A stretch of 64,000 bases of DNA from Macrocybe gigantea. Its lineage: Eukaryota; Basidiomycota; Agaricomycetes; Agaricales; Callistosporiaceae. The translations under genes and the position numbers were made by a program. Positions 12,236-22,712 of this stretch are shown here, in pieces. The stretch covers positions 186,001-250,000 of the forward strand of contig SJRY01000068.1 in the NCBI GenBank assembly GCA_011319805.1. Reading direction: 5' to 3'. The notes beneath the pieces were generated by a model that did not search any database, was not told the DNA's origin, and saw only the letters and a list, made by a program, of their open reading frames with translations. Positions within the stretch are counted from its first letter, which is position 1; every line of letters begins with the position of its first letter.

Positions 12236-13678
12236 TTAGCACGGGTGAGGTAGGGCTTCTTTGGAGAATGAATTTGGTGGCACAAGCGAAGCAGTCGAGA
12301 AACTAGGAGGGAGTGGTGATCGATGAGCCACTGAAATCGATCCACTGATCTTCTCATTGCGGACCAGATGCCGAATGGATTCTGGAAGAAAAGCGGAGGA
12401 GCGTTTTGGAGGCTGATTGTATAACCAAGTCGCGATGAGGACGATCACAGAGCCAAGGATAAATGTGAAAGTCATGTGGAAATCAAAAATGGCAATGGAG
12501 GCGAGGAAGGATATGACGATGCTCAAACTGGTGGCAAATCCCTTCAGAATGTTGTCCGAGTATTTGATGACCATTGCCGTGATTAAACCGCCGAGGACCT
12601 GCACAGCGACGGTTGCCCATGCCCACGCACCGAAATTGTGGAAAAGGGATGAGAACCATTCTCGGCCAGCAGCGCCTGTGTGAGCCAGGATTACTGGAGC
12701 CAAAGCTGGCAAAAGGGAGAAGAGGGAGAGTTGGACGTTGCGGACCCATAGATCGGCTTGTGAACCCTTCAAGACCATCTCAAAATAGACACCGGCCAAA
12801 CCGGAAATGAAACAGGCTGCAACAACAGCCATGAAACCTGTCGTTCCATTGAGGTGATGCATGTCGTGAGACATCGCCCTTACGCCCTTTGCAGCCCCAG
12901 CTTGAATCTGAACAATGCCTACACCAATTGCAAGGAAGAGAAGCGCGAGCCATTGGATTGGAGTAAGCTTTTTCCGGAGAAGAACGACGGAAAATGCCGC
13001 CGTGGTCAATATTTTCATCTGGTATGTGACCTGAAATGTTGCCGCCTCTAGATTGGACACTGCAACATATTGGAGATTATTTTGGATGACTACATATGAT
13101 CTGTTAGACGAAGTAGGAACCTGGATATAGGACATGACACTTGCCATATAAAATTGCAGGTATTGACAGTTTCCAGCAATCAGGACTGAACACACTGTGG
13201 GTGAGCTTTTTTAGTCGCAAAATGGGAGGTCCCAATGCACGGGAGACGAGGCGACCAGGGAGCTGGGGCGTCTCGTGATAGTGTGTTGAGGGACCGTCCA
13301 CACGAAGAAAAGCGATGAAAAGAGATATCAAGCCTTTGAATATCTCGTTCATGAGAACTGCAGTAGCTGCGGAATAGGTACGGGAAGGGGGCGTAGACGT
13401 GCGCGAGTGGTGCATAATTAATGTGAGTGCAGAATTTTGAAGGGCCAGAATCACTAGGCTAAAAAGCGGTAAATAACGATATCAATTAAAGGCGATAAAG
13501 ACACGAACGAGATGGTTTTGAGCGGGATGCCACAAAATAGCGGAGCGGCTGGTGTGATGTTATAGGGGTCATCCATAGTTAGAAATCCCTGCTCTTCATC
13601 GCCATCGTCGTCGTGCGTTTTAACATTGAGGTGTTCGTACGAGTAGCTTTGTTGAGAAACATTTTTAGATAGGGACAT
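12236..13678 (-). CDS. UDP-sugar transporter, SLC35A (UDP-galactose/UDP-GlcNAc) family
   Basis: Golgi antiporter that imports UDP-sugar for glycosylation. About 447 aa from three exons (introns 13459-13502 and 13090-13144). Family motifs are KTISF/VLVILALQNSALTLIM, LMNEIFKGLISL, CWKLSIPAILYVIQNNLQYVA, NLEAATFQVTYQMKILTTA, and the C-terminal GFATSLSIVISFLASIAIFDF. Eight to ten hydrophobic segments are visible, and the N-terminal ~45 residues are polar and cytosolic. Substrate specificity (UDP-Gal versus UDP-GlcNAc) cannot be fixed from sequence. The second intron has GC-AG borders if the conserved LYVIQNN is kept intact. A GT-AG alternative would insert extra residues there. Confidence 0.9.
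13090..13144 (-). other. GC-AG intron in the nucleotide-sugar transporter
   Basis: On the minus strand the donor is tatg|GCAAGT and the acceptor tatgTAG, 55 nt, phase 1. This gives the conserved LYVIQNNLQYVA. A competing 40-nt GT-AG choice (13101-13140) would give LYGKSYVVIQNN, adding residues in a conserved membrane segment. Both could occur. Confidence 0.65.
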
Positions 13679-14388
13679 GGGAATATTAATGAGGATGGTA
13701 GAGTCTAGATGGCAGTAGCAAAGAAAAAGAGGACGTTGGCGGGTGCATGAGGAAAAGCGCAGCGACCATCAAGCTTAGGTAATCACTGAGATGGATCGTG
13801 TCCACACGTCGCCGCAACTCAGTACTCAGTACTCAGCTGTCAGCAACTGTCATTGCTCATGCCATACCGAGACTTGTCACGCCAAGCCAGTTCATTCTGC
13901 CCTTCATCTTTGGCATATCATGATCTGCAGCTGCTTTGTTACGAACCATGACGACGCTAGATGCTCCTGAGTAACAATCAAATTCTATCTATCATCTTGA
14001 TTTCACACGTGTCCTTTGTCGCGAGCTGGAAATACAAAAATTATCTCCGTTTACAATAAGACTTCGAATTTATCAAGTGAGCAGCAAGCCTGCCGCAGTC
14101 CTAGGTATTTTGGATGAAATCTGCTGCTCTTTTCACTCAGCAACAAGTATCGAGTATACCGGGCCCAGCCGTACCCTGAACACGCACGCACTACCAACCA
14201 AGATTACTGGAGAACTAGGGGCTACTATTTTCATCTCAACACCTTGAACAGTGTCTACTTTTCCCGTCTGAAATAAAATTTCCAGCTTATCGTGGAGTTG
14301 TCATTATGATAGATATATTGTGCTTTACATAGGCTTGTAATACAATGTCATAATGTAGAGACCTTGTGGGATTGTCCGAAAATAGTTT
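13679..14388. other. Intergenic, 5' region of the nucleotide-sugar transporter
   Basis: The 710 bp between two minus-strand genes is one of the larger gaps. It contains a short AGTACTC direct duplication near 13820-13835. No coding frame with family resemblance and no RNA gene was seen. Confidence 0.5.
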
Positions 14389-16140
14389 TTAGCGATATCC
14401 TGATCCCACCTTATTATTCTTTTCATCGCTCTCGTAGAGACCGCAGATGCTATATGTTGGGCTTCTATAATCTGCGTAAGCCTGAGGATTTGCGTGACTG
14501 AGCGCCATTTGAGCGAGAGAGGGCAAAGGAGGCGGAAGAGGAATATGCGGTGGTTTGTCGACATTGAGGTACCTTTTCCTTTCAGATGGCTTTGGTAGTA
14601 ATCGCTCGGATTTTTCTGAAAACGGAGCAGGATCGGAGTCTCTTAGCATCAAGTTTCCGAGATCACTGAATGCCGCATCCGCAGTCATCACAACTTTTGA
14701 GGTAGCCTCTGTGGGGAGCATCGATTTCTTTTGCTGATTTTTTGGCTTTTTGCAATCCATAATGCTGAGAGAGTCATCTGGATAAAGAGTAGGCTGAGGA
14801 GACGGCATAGTATAGACTGTTTCTGGCGAGAATCCATAGGAAGGGGACGGCGGGTCGCGGTCCGAGTACGCAGCTGACTTGTGGAATGAAGAGGACCTTC
14901 GATTCGCAGAACTAGCCTTCGTGTTTGTCCTCAATTCCTGAGGCTGCACTCGGGAAATCCGGGGATATGAGCCAGGGGCGAAATATGTAGATCTGATAGG
15001 AGCTCGGCCACCCAGAGAATGCGTGAGGGCGACTTCGGAAGCTTTTGGAGATATTACATCTGCTCCGTCATATGCAGCTCCTGGTGAGGTGTGCTTGAGT
15101 ATTGTCTTGTTTTTTCGTGGTCGATCCTGCTGCACTTCTAGCGGGCTGTAGGCCGACGACTTCCCCGTGTCTCCGATAGCCAGACCGATATTCAGGTCTG
15201 CAATGCTCTGACCATAGAACGACACTCTGGATTGGCGCGCGCCATTAGCCTTACTCTTCTCTGGAAAAGAAGTGAGAACTGCAGGAGAAAGCGGCGCACT
15301 GCGGCTCCGTGTATGTGTACTTTCGGTGCTGGATCGAGTTCGTGCGTTTCTTGCAGTTTGTGAAGATGGTACGCGGCTTAGTCGCGGAATCTCTGATGCT
15401 TTCTGAACAGCGGGGGCTTGAGGCAAAGGGTCAGCTGTCTGGGCCGGGTCTTGCTTTGATTGAGGTTGGATATATGGTGTCCAAGCCCAGAGTTCTTCGT
15501 CGTTGCGGATCTTAGGAGAGAAGCGTTCTTTCCCACCAAACACTGGGGATTCGTTTACCTGTGCGCGTTCATCAGGAAAGGAGCCATACGGGATGGGCAG
15601 TGATGGAGTTGGCCGTGGCGCACGGCGAGGTCGCAAGCAGATTTTGGCCGTTATTAATAAGGCCAAAACTAGTAGACTCACACCAACCACTACAACGATG
15701 ACCACCGACGTGGGCATGGCAGTACGGCTGTGAGGACTAGACGATGCGGTGGACGTGGAAATAGAGGATACCAAGACAGTGACTGAGCTATTTTCCGGTA
15801 ATATGATGAGATTCGTAGTGGTAGAAGCCGTATACATTTGCACGGAGGATACTGCGCTGGACGTGCTGATCATAGTCTGTTGGTGATGACGAGATCCTGT
15901 TGGAGTGATTTCCCAACTTTTCTCCGACTGTGTCGTACGAAAACCAGAATCGGGAATAGGGACGGGCACATCAGTAACGTCGCCAGAGGGGAGATGGTTT
16001 GCACCAAGTTCGGGAGTCTGAGAATCTTGCCCGCCTTTGTTGATTACAAACGTGTCGCCTCGACTGTCCTTTTCGTTGTCTACGGAGAAAAGCTCCAGAG
16101 GATCAAGACGTTGGAAATTTGGAATCTTGGAAATTTTCAT
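14389..16140 (-). CDS. Single-pass membrane protein with Ser/Thr-rich ectodomain, function unknown
   Basis: Intronless 583-aa frame. Residues about 85-143 are Ser/Thr-rich, as in heavily O-glycosylated fungal surface proteins. One strong membrane segment follows at about 144-167 (start VVIVVVVGVSLLVLALL), then a basic stop-transfer stretch (RPRRAPRP). The long cytoplasmic tail, about 415 residues, is rich in Ser, Pro and charged residues and looks disordered, with a polyproline patch near the end (PLPPPLPSL). No N-terminal signal peptide is visible before the ectodomain, so it would have to be a signal-anchor protein, or the true first exon lies upstream. The architecture resembles fungal wall-stress sensors and the many unnamed mid2-like proteins of Agaricomycetes, but no diagnostic motif is present. 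Confidence 0.75.
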   Translation of the reverse strand: MKISKIPNFQRLDPLELFSVDNEKDSRGDTFVINKGGQDSQTPELGANHLPSGDVTDVPVPIPDSGFRTTQSEKSWEITPTGSRHHQQTMISTSSAVSSVQMYTASTTTNLIILPENSSVTVLVSSISTSTASSSPHSRTAMPTSVVIVVVVGVSLLVLALLITAKICLRPRRAPRPTPSLPIPYGSFPDERAQVNESPVFGGKERFSPKIRNDEELWAWTPYIQPQSKQDPAQTADPLPQAPAVQKASEIPRLSRVPSSQTARNARTRSSTESTHTRSRSAPLSPAVLTSFPEKSKANGARQSRVSFYGQSIADLNIGLAIGDTGKSSAYSPLEVQQDRPRKNKTILKHTSPGAAYDGADVISPKASEVALTHSLGGRAPIRSTYFAPGSYPRISRVQPQELRTNTKASSANRRSSSFHKSAAYSDRDPPSPSYGFSPETVYTMPSPQPTLYPDDSLSIMDCKKPKNQQKKSMLPTEATSKVVMTADAAFSDLGNLMLRDSDPAPFSEKSERLLPKPSERKRYLNVDKPPHIPLPPPLPSLAQMALSHANPQAYADYRSPTYSICGLYESDEKNNKVGSGYR

Positions 16141-16785
16141 GGTCCCGCGTGAATGGAATGACTCGTGCGGGGCGTTGATATTTGGAGATGTGCGGCTGCC
16201 TAGCTGTGCGCTCCCCGCCCAAAACGGTGGAGTACGAGGCGATCTGTTTGGCGAAAAAAGATAATTAGAGTTCTGAGATTTGATCGTAGTGGCTATATGT
16301 TATAAGAGTTTGGTTGGCCAGTCTTACAGTCGCGTCCAGCCGCGACTGGCCGCGTCGTAGTCACATGATCGTTGATTCACGTGCGGAAGCGGAATCTAAC
16401 ACAGCGTCTCCTCATCCTCGAACACTGTTCTCCCGGTATAGACGGCTAGTGTCCGTTGTCCCAGTCCAGGTGAGGTTCAGAATAGTGGAACCCAATCTGG
16501 AGGAGCATTTACTTGGTGTGACTTGACACTGGTGGCAGTACGTTTGCCGTCTCAATCTTCCCTACCATTCATTACATATCCTGTACCCATTGCACTGTGG
16601 CAGGAACCTTGGCAGGAAAACAAACGGGCTTCCTTCCATGAAAATTTCGTAGCTTTGTGGAACAATCGCCACGTTTTCGCACACCGATCGCGTCACGCAG
16701 TCGTCTATTGGAGAGGCATTGTGTCCGTGATCGTCCCTGCCTCAAACAAAAAACAGACCGGCAAACCTTTCTGACAAAGCCAGAG
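16141..16785. other. Intergenic, divergent promoter region
   Basis: A 645 bp gap between the divergent membrane-protein and Crb2-like genes. A long frame runs into the Crb2-like start from upstream, but its N-terminal part has no family resemblance. No other element was recognised. Confidence 0.5.
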
Positions 16786-19700
16786 ATGTCTTTTTCACCG
16801 CATTCATCACCGTCACAGACCTCACTGCCCAACTATCGCTTTCACGGCCTTGCAGAAACGCAAAGTCAAAGGGTGGAGGAGTTCGAAACTGTGGAAGGAC
16901 TGCGAATTGAAAGCCAGAACCCAGGGTTGCAATCCGACACGCGGCGGGACCTTCAAAGGGTGTCTCCGACGCGTCGAGGCGTGATATCCTCTGCTCTCGC
17001 AGACGTGAGTCTTCAACAATATGTGCCACTCTTCTTCACGCGATCTTGAAAATTAGGAACCACTTCAAGATAAAAAGGCCACCTCACCGCCGAAAGCGGT
17101 ATCCATTTCACCCGTCTCTTCCGTTCGCGAACCCATGCGCCGCTCCGTCAACACCCACCGACGCCAAAGGCGCGACTCGCCGGATTCTTTTGCAGGCGAC
17201 TTCTCGGCTGATCCTGAACGTCAATTCTTGGCCGCCGCCAGACAGTTCGACGTACCCTTATCTGATCTGGGCCGTGGCTCATTGGGTGCAGGGAGCACCG
17301 ATTCGAAGGACCAGAGGGCCATTTTGAATGCTCGTAATATCCGATCCATGAATCGCGTTCCTTCACCTCCCGAAGGTCGCGTTCTTGTTGCCGCAACCCC
17401 GTCCAACACCGACAGTTCTCAGTCTCAACTATACGGGGACTCCGAGGATAATGATGTTAGCGGACCACTAGATTACGGGAAGATGACTACAGCAGACGAC
17501 CATGCGAGCCAAGGTTATCAGAGCAGCGGTCCTTCTTCCAGCTACGAACGTCTTTTGAATGGAGAAACGTCAGATCCGATCGTGCCAGAACTCCAAGCGA
17601 CACAGCCTTCGACACAACCTGAGACAGAAACATCTCCAGGTCTAGGTGAGGTTATCTTCGGTCGAGATCTCCGCAACGACCGATATTGAAGTAGCTTCTA
17701 GGTCCCAGCGCGACGTCCGGTGGCACTCATCAGAAAAACCTTTTGAGCTTGGTTCATCCGGACAAGATGTGGCGATATCAACATTACCAGAATCTGGACG
17801 CCGGTCCCGTTAGCAATCTCCGAGCCCGGGAAGCAGAATCCGAAACGTGTACGAAAACAGGAATCATTGGAGTGCAGAGCCTCTGCAAACTTCTGGAGAA
17901 CGTAATCCACACGTCTCCGGAGGTGCTAAGACCAGAAAGCACGCAGAAACCGATCAGTTAGAAGTCCCTGACTCAGAACCACTCCGGGACGAAGGTGGCC
18001 CTACGGAGAGCCCCACTGTAAAACTACCTCTTGACCTTGCGCCGTCACCGAAGGCCTCTAAGCAACGCCAAGTCGCGGACCCAGTTGCTGCGAAAAGAGC
18101 TCAAGAAGTTGTTCGAGAATCGGACCAGGATAGCGAGGAAGATGAAGATGAGGTCCCTCTTGTCGATGTTGTTCGACAGAAAAAGAAGAGACATGCGGCA
18201 TACACTAGAACTCCGCAGGCTCAGAAGGTTGGTGACTAAACTGGCCTACTCAGTATAATGCAGAATCTGATGTGACTCCAGGCAGGTAATTTAACGACAG
18301 GCGTTTTGACCAGTGTGTTCTTCAGACCTTCTGCACCCTCCCTCTTCCACGTTGACCTTCGACATTATAGGCAGACGAAAGGGTACTCCAGCCTCTTCTA
18401 GAAAGGGAAAGCAAATACCTTTGCGAGACATCGCTGAGGTGCCTTCGTCCGCTCCTACCCAGGATTTCGCTGCGCCGAAAACCACACGTCGTTCAGCAGC
18501 CCCAAAGAAAGAGAATGGCGAGAAGTCGAAGAGCACGTTTAGACACCCTTCAGAGACAATAGGCAGATCGAAGAAACGCCGACGCGAGGAAATATCTGAC
18601 GTCGATCGGTGTCCCGATGACGACGATGGCAATCCGAGAGATGACAAGACTGAGACTGCCACCGAAGGTGGGCTAGATCAGGAAGACGAATCCAGGGCGG
18701 AATTCTCTCGCAAACGTACCCGCACAGCGTCCTCGGCAAAAACGCGAAACACTAGATCTACTGGCGGGTTATCTAGCAAACCTTCGAAGTTCTCCTCGCT
18801 GGTGACTCCGAATACCAGACAACCGAAGCGACTACGCTCTCTTGCCTCCTCCAGTCGATTGGCTACTGGGGATCCTACTCGTGTTTTTGCCTTGTGGAAA
18901 CAAGACGGCCACTATTACTCCGGGGTGGTTCATTCTCTTCAGAACAACTCTCGCTACAATATTAAGTATGACGACGGTACAGAAGGGACTGTCACTTTGG
19001 ACCAGATGCGAGCTGGGGAATTGCGGGCGGACGATGATGTCTTGGTTGGCCGAAATACCCGCAGCTGTAAGGTCGTCGACGTGTCCAATCTGGACGAAGG
19101 CATCATATCCATCCGCGTTGATGATGATGTCGAAGATGTTCACATCGCTGATGTGAGAATCGCTGCGAAGACCATGACCTACGCCTGGAAAGATCGCAAA
19201 CTCGATCCGGATTTGATTGTGACGATCGTTAGACCGGTCAAGGCAAAGCCGAGTCCAAGTCCTTCCAAGCTTTCACTAGCAAGCGGGACCTCAGGTCATA
19301 GCGCTCGTAAGAAGATTCTTGCTAAGACCGGTCTCGTCGTCACCTTCAGCGTCGGCAATGAAAACTGGAGCAAGGATAAAGATGCTGTTCTGGCTGCCAT
19401 CAAGAGTAATGGAGGCACCGTGATTGACGATTGGGGCAGCATCATTCGTATGGAAGGCCGACATTCGAATTCAGGGAATCGCTGGGTCATCGAAAAGGGC
19501 GACGTCAAGTGGACGGGAAAAGACGAAATAGAGCGTGTGTTTCTTTTGGCTGACGATTCAAACCAAAAGCCGAAATTCTTGATCGCGCTTGGACTGGGAA
19601 TCCCTTGCTTGTCGTTAGTGTGGCTTCACGAGTCTGTCGAATGTGTAAGCACCGCATGCTCGATCAATTCGCTTGGCCATCCTCATTGATTCAATAACAG

Positions 19701-20244
19701 GGAGAGGAAAAGGATTGGCAAGGGTACATGTTACCTCAAGGTTACTCTGATGCTCTTGGAGCACGTCCGTCTCAACAGGTTGACGTAGACTGGGGTAACA
19801 GCATTCACCAACTCAAGGACATCATGTCCAACTCCGTGGCTCGCAAGTTGCTTGATGGGAAATCCATCCTTTGCATTGGCGCCGAAATGGTGCCCCAGCA
19901 GAGGGGGAGAAAGGTATGTGGTTCCCTTTAGTACAGTCCGCTGTTTGTCTAATCCATTGTAAAAGCTGGCTGGAGTCGATGAAAAGACGCCAGAAGCGGC
20001 CAACGCTGTGCCTCGCATTATTCTTTCCATGGGTGCCGATCGTGTCGAAGCTGTGACTGATAAGAAGTATGCGTCTGTTCCTCCGCAAGAGTACGATCTG
20101 GTCGTCATCAAGGAGAATTATCATTACGACGGCGCTCTTGACAATGGCAATGTTGTCCCTTGGACATGGGTCAAGGACTGTTTGATTGCATCCCGCAACC
20201 TGCCCATACCCGAGTGGGGGCCAGCCGAGTCGCAAGATGCATAG
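16786..20244 (+). CDS. Crb2/Rad9/53BP1-like DNA-damage checkpoint adaptor
   Basis: Large nuclear scaffold that binds modified histones at DNA breaks and relays checkpoint signalling. The N-terminal ~550 residues are polar and disordered, with many S/T-P sites (SPPK, SPTR). Then comes a Tudor region (VFALWKQDGHYYSGVVHSL, YNIKYDDGTEGTV, DDDVLVGR) and a C-terminal BRCT pair. BRCT1 starts near GLVVTFS, with SNGGTVIDDW and later CLSLVWLHESVEC. BRCT2 includes LLDGKSILCIG, LSMGADRVEAV and VVPWTWVKDCL. Start ATG 16786. A frame change near 17.8 kb is resolved by a 45-nt intron at 17769-17813. Exon borders around 18.2-18.4 kb are uncertain. Tudor plus tandem BRCT in this order is characteristic of the Crb2/53BP1 family. 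Confidence 0.82.
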
Positions 20245-20810
20245 AATAATGCCAGGACAATCAATATGTACAGTACAGTATACCCGTATCTTTGCTCTTA
20301 TTCGGTATTGTATCTAACCTGAATGTATACTGTATATATACGTCACTCTTATCTAGACTAAGAGGTGCAATGAAGTCTGCCCTGCTGGCAACAATTGTGC
20401 TTGACGGTTCGACGGTCTCTGTGGCACCTCAAGTGAAAACAGTTGCCGCATGCAGCACCGGGACTTCGCAGTTGGAACGGTGCGTTTCAGGTCCGATCGA
20501 TCCAGAAAGTTGAGCAAGTCGGAACTCAAACACCCTATGGATGGGTCACAGTGGTTTTGGCTTCCGTTGACCCACGAGCTTAGAAGTCCCTGTTCAGTAC
20601 CTCACAGCCTCATGGTCGATTTGCCATCTCAAGGCATAAACAAATAAGTTAAAGATTTCTCCTAAAGATACTGGCGCTTTGGCAACATTGTCCATGGATG
20701 AAGCTACAGGTCAAAAGTGAGCCATGGTAATAGTGCGAAAAAGGGGTGTAAATTTTGTCAGAGAATTGATGCAAGATAGAACTGGGGTATCCCGAACAGA
20801 AATGAATGAT
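20245..20810. other. Convergent intergenic region
   Basis: A 566 bp stretch between the 3' ends of the Crb2-like gene (+) and the CFEM gene (-). It starts AT-rich with several TATA-like runs (about 20262-20345), fitting 3' UTR sequence. No gene recognised. Confidence 0.5.
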
Positions 20811-21574
20811 TCAGAATTCGAGGAACCCAAAAACGACCGCGCCGAGGTAGGCAATGCCAAGCATAGAGTCGGCTGCATGTCCTGCGGCATTGATACCAGT
20901 GGGCCCAGGGGGGATGACGGTGCTAAACACGATTGTCGTACTGGTCCCGGTAGCACTCGTAGCGGGAAGGCTGAGCGTCGTGCCATTTGTCGTGGGAGCA
21001 ACGGAGGGTGCGGTGGGCGATGGCGACACCGTTGTCGAGGCGCCATCAGTCACGGTGGTAGTGATAACGATGACGCTGCCACTTGAGGTTTGAGAAGTTG
21101 TGATCGGCGGAGAAGGGCGGACAGTCGTTGACGTTGTGGAACGGCTGGAAGTAGCTGGCTGGCTGCTCGAGGTGGACGAGGTGGTAGGGAGCGCTGGTAC
21201 AGAACGTTGCATATTAGTCAATGGCAGTAAAACTGCGTATAATCCATACGCACCCGCGCACATGGCCTGCAGCCGGCCTCCGGTGATGCTCAAGTCTTCG
21301 ATTGGGCATACGTGACTGGCGCACTGGAGGGTGGCAGAAATAAACGAGTTGCTCTTACACAGACACTGCACGTCGTTTCTTGAAAGTCATGTAAAAAGTC
21401 TGGTTAGCGAGGAACTACGATGAGTATAGGCAAAGCTTACAGTGTACATCCGGCCGCGTTCGCAGCAGTATCTGCACACGGTTTGGCACAATCGGGCAAA
21501 TCAGGCGCTTGTGCGGCGACAAACGGCATCAAAATATACACGGCGGTAACTAGCTGTGACAACGACCAAGCCAT
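20811..21574 (-). CDS. CFEM-domain, GPI-anchored cell-surface protein
   Basis: Small secreted protein. The N-terminus is a signal peptide (MAWSLSQLVTAVYILMPFVAAQ). A Cys-rich CFEM domain follows: CAKPCADTAANAAGCTLNDVQCLC, then further Cys in TLQCASHVCP and QAMCA. A Ser/Thr/Pro-rich stalk comes next. The C-terminus ends in a small-residue site plus a hydrophobic tail (MLGIAYLGAVVFGFLEF), as expected for a GPI signal. Introns lie at 21379-21440 and between MCA and ALPTTSS. CFEM proteins sit at the fungal wall or membrane. Some bind haem through a conserved Asp; an Asp (NDVQ) is near the expected place but I cannot confirm haem binding. The upstream ~390 bp holds its promoter. Confidence 0.85.
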
Positions 21575-21966
21575 TGATATACGAGAAAAGGAGGGCCGAA
21601 GAAAGGAGTGTCAGCAATGAGCGTGATGAACTGGACTATATGACATGGGAAGAAGAGCAGGCGACTCGAGTTCGCCTTGTGATTTCAGCTCGCATGACCA
21701 TTTGCGGCGTCCTTGCGTGAACTGCTCAACACCATTCAGTCGTTACTGAAGCATGCCTTCTGTCCAGATTCAATCGTCTCAATATCGATCAAATCCATCA
21801 AGTACTAACTTAGCAGAACAAGAACTGGTGACAACTTGATATTGAGTGCGCACAAGCACTAAACCACAAACTGGTTTGAAATGTAGCATACCATGTTATT
21901 GCGAAAAAGCACGCAAAATGTGTCGTCCAAGAACGGCGTGTTGGAGGCTGCCGCTCCATCGTTACA
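21575..21966. other. Intergenic, promoter of the CFEM gene
   Basis: A 392 bp gap between two minus-strand genes. It should carry the CFEM promoter and the 3' UTR of the BRI3-like gene. No further element was recognised. Confidence 0.5.
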
Positions 21967-22520
21967 TCACGGTAGTTTTTGACCGCACCTGTTGCATACT
22001 TTCTCCGAATCCATGCTGAAGCGTTCATAAGCGCCTGATAACCTTTAGAAGAACAAGAATAATCTGCGCACAATAGGCAGATCAGACCTATTGGAAAAAG
22101 GAACTGATCCCCAGAATGACGCTCAGCACAAGTTTACTTTGAGAGGGCAGCAAGACACACTATGGCGGTTAAAATGCCGCAAATGCCAAACTTGCGCGTG
22201 CTATCATGCATTCCCCTAGCACAGCGTGCGTACACTTCACACGACTTTGGTCGGCAAAGATCCCAATGGTCATGACGGTCGCACGTACTTTCAGCATGAT
22301 ACTGTTCACCTAACTGTGCTGCCGAAACAGGTTGCTGAGCGGGAGGAGGCTGCTGGGGCCATTGTTGAGGTGGCTGCTGGGACCACTGCTGAGGTGGCTG
22401 CTGAGACAATTCGGGTTGTTGCTGAGGCCATTGTTCAGGTTGCTGGCCGCCATACTGAGTTGGATAAGCAGGCGGAGGGGCAGTAGGGACTTTCTGCTCT
22501 TTGTATTGCTGATCCTCCAT
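21967..22520 (-). CDS. BRI3-like small membrane protein with Q/P-rich N-terminus
   Basis: Four-exon gene of about 125 residues. The first ~70 residues are Gln/Pro/Trp-rich with degenerate repeats (QQPPQQW, QQWPQQPP). Then come a short Cys/His stretch (YARCARGMHD), a membrane segment (GICGILTAIFLFPIGLICLF) and a Cys-pair tail (CNRCGQKLP, stop at 21967). Splicing out three short introns is needed to obtain this ending. The layout (proline-rich N-terminus, CG-rich hydrophobic segment, C-x2-C tail) matches brain protein I3 and its fungal relatives, associated with lysosome/vacuole or endomembranes. The molecular role is not established. It is divergent from the chromodomain gene with 192 bp between starts. 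Confidence 0.7.
22320..22460 (-). repeat. Degenerate Gln/Pro-coding tandem repeats
   Basis: Imperfect ~24-nt units encode (S/P)QQPPQQW on the minus strand inside the BRI3-like gene. The opposite strand stays open through the same repeats, which produces a long spurious plus-strand frame (22332-22820). Confidence 0.7.
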
Positions 22521-22712
22521 GAGGTGCGCAAAGAAGGAGATTCCGGGACATCTTGGGCAATGCGTCTGGGGTTATACACGGCGTTCCAGAGACATTTCGT
22601 TGGAGTTCGTCTGAAACAACCTGATTCTGGATCATTGGTCACGTGCAACACATCAATGTCAATGCGCAAAACGCGAACTGTTCTTCACCATTTCAATTTC
22701 ACTGCCGTGCTC

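Noticed and set aside
15838..16152. Plus-strand frame within the orphan membrane-protein gene
   Set aside because: Shadow of the Ser/Thr-rich coding region on the other strand; composition is not protein-like.
17769..17813. Apparent stop codon/frame change in the Crb2-like gene
   Set aside because: A 45-nt in-phase intron (GTGGCG..TTAG) removes the TAG and keeps one frame, so no frameshift is needed.
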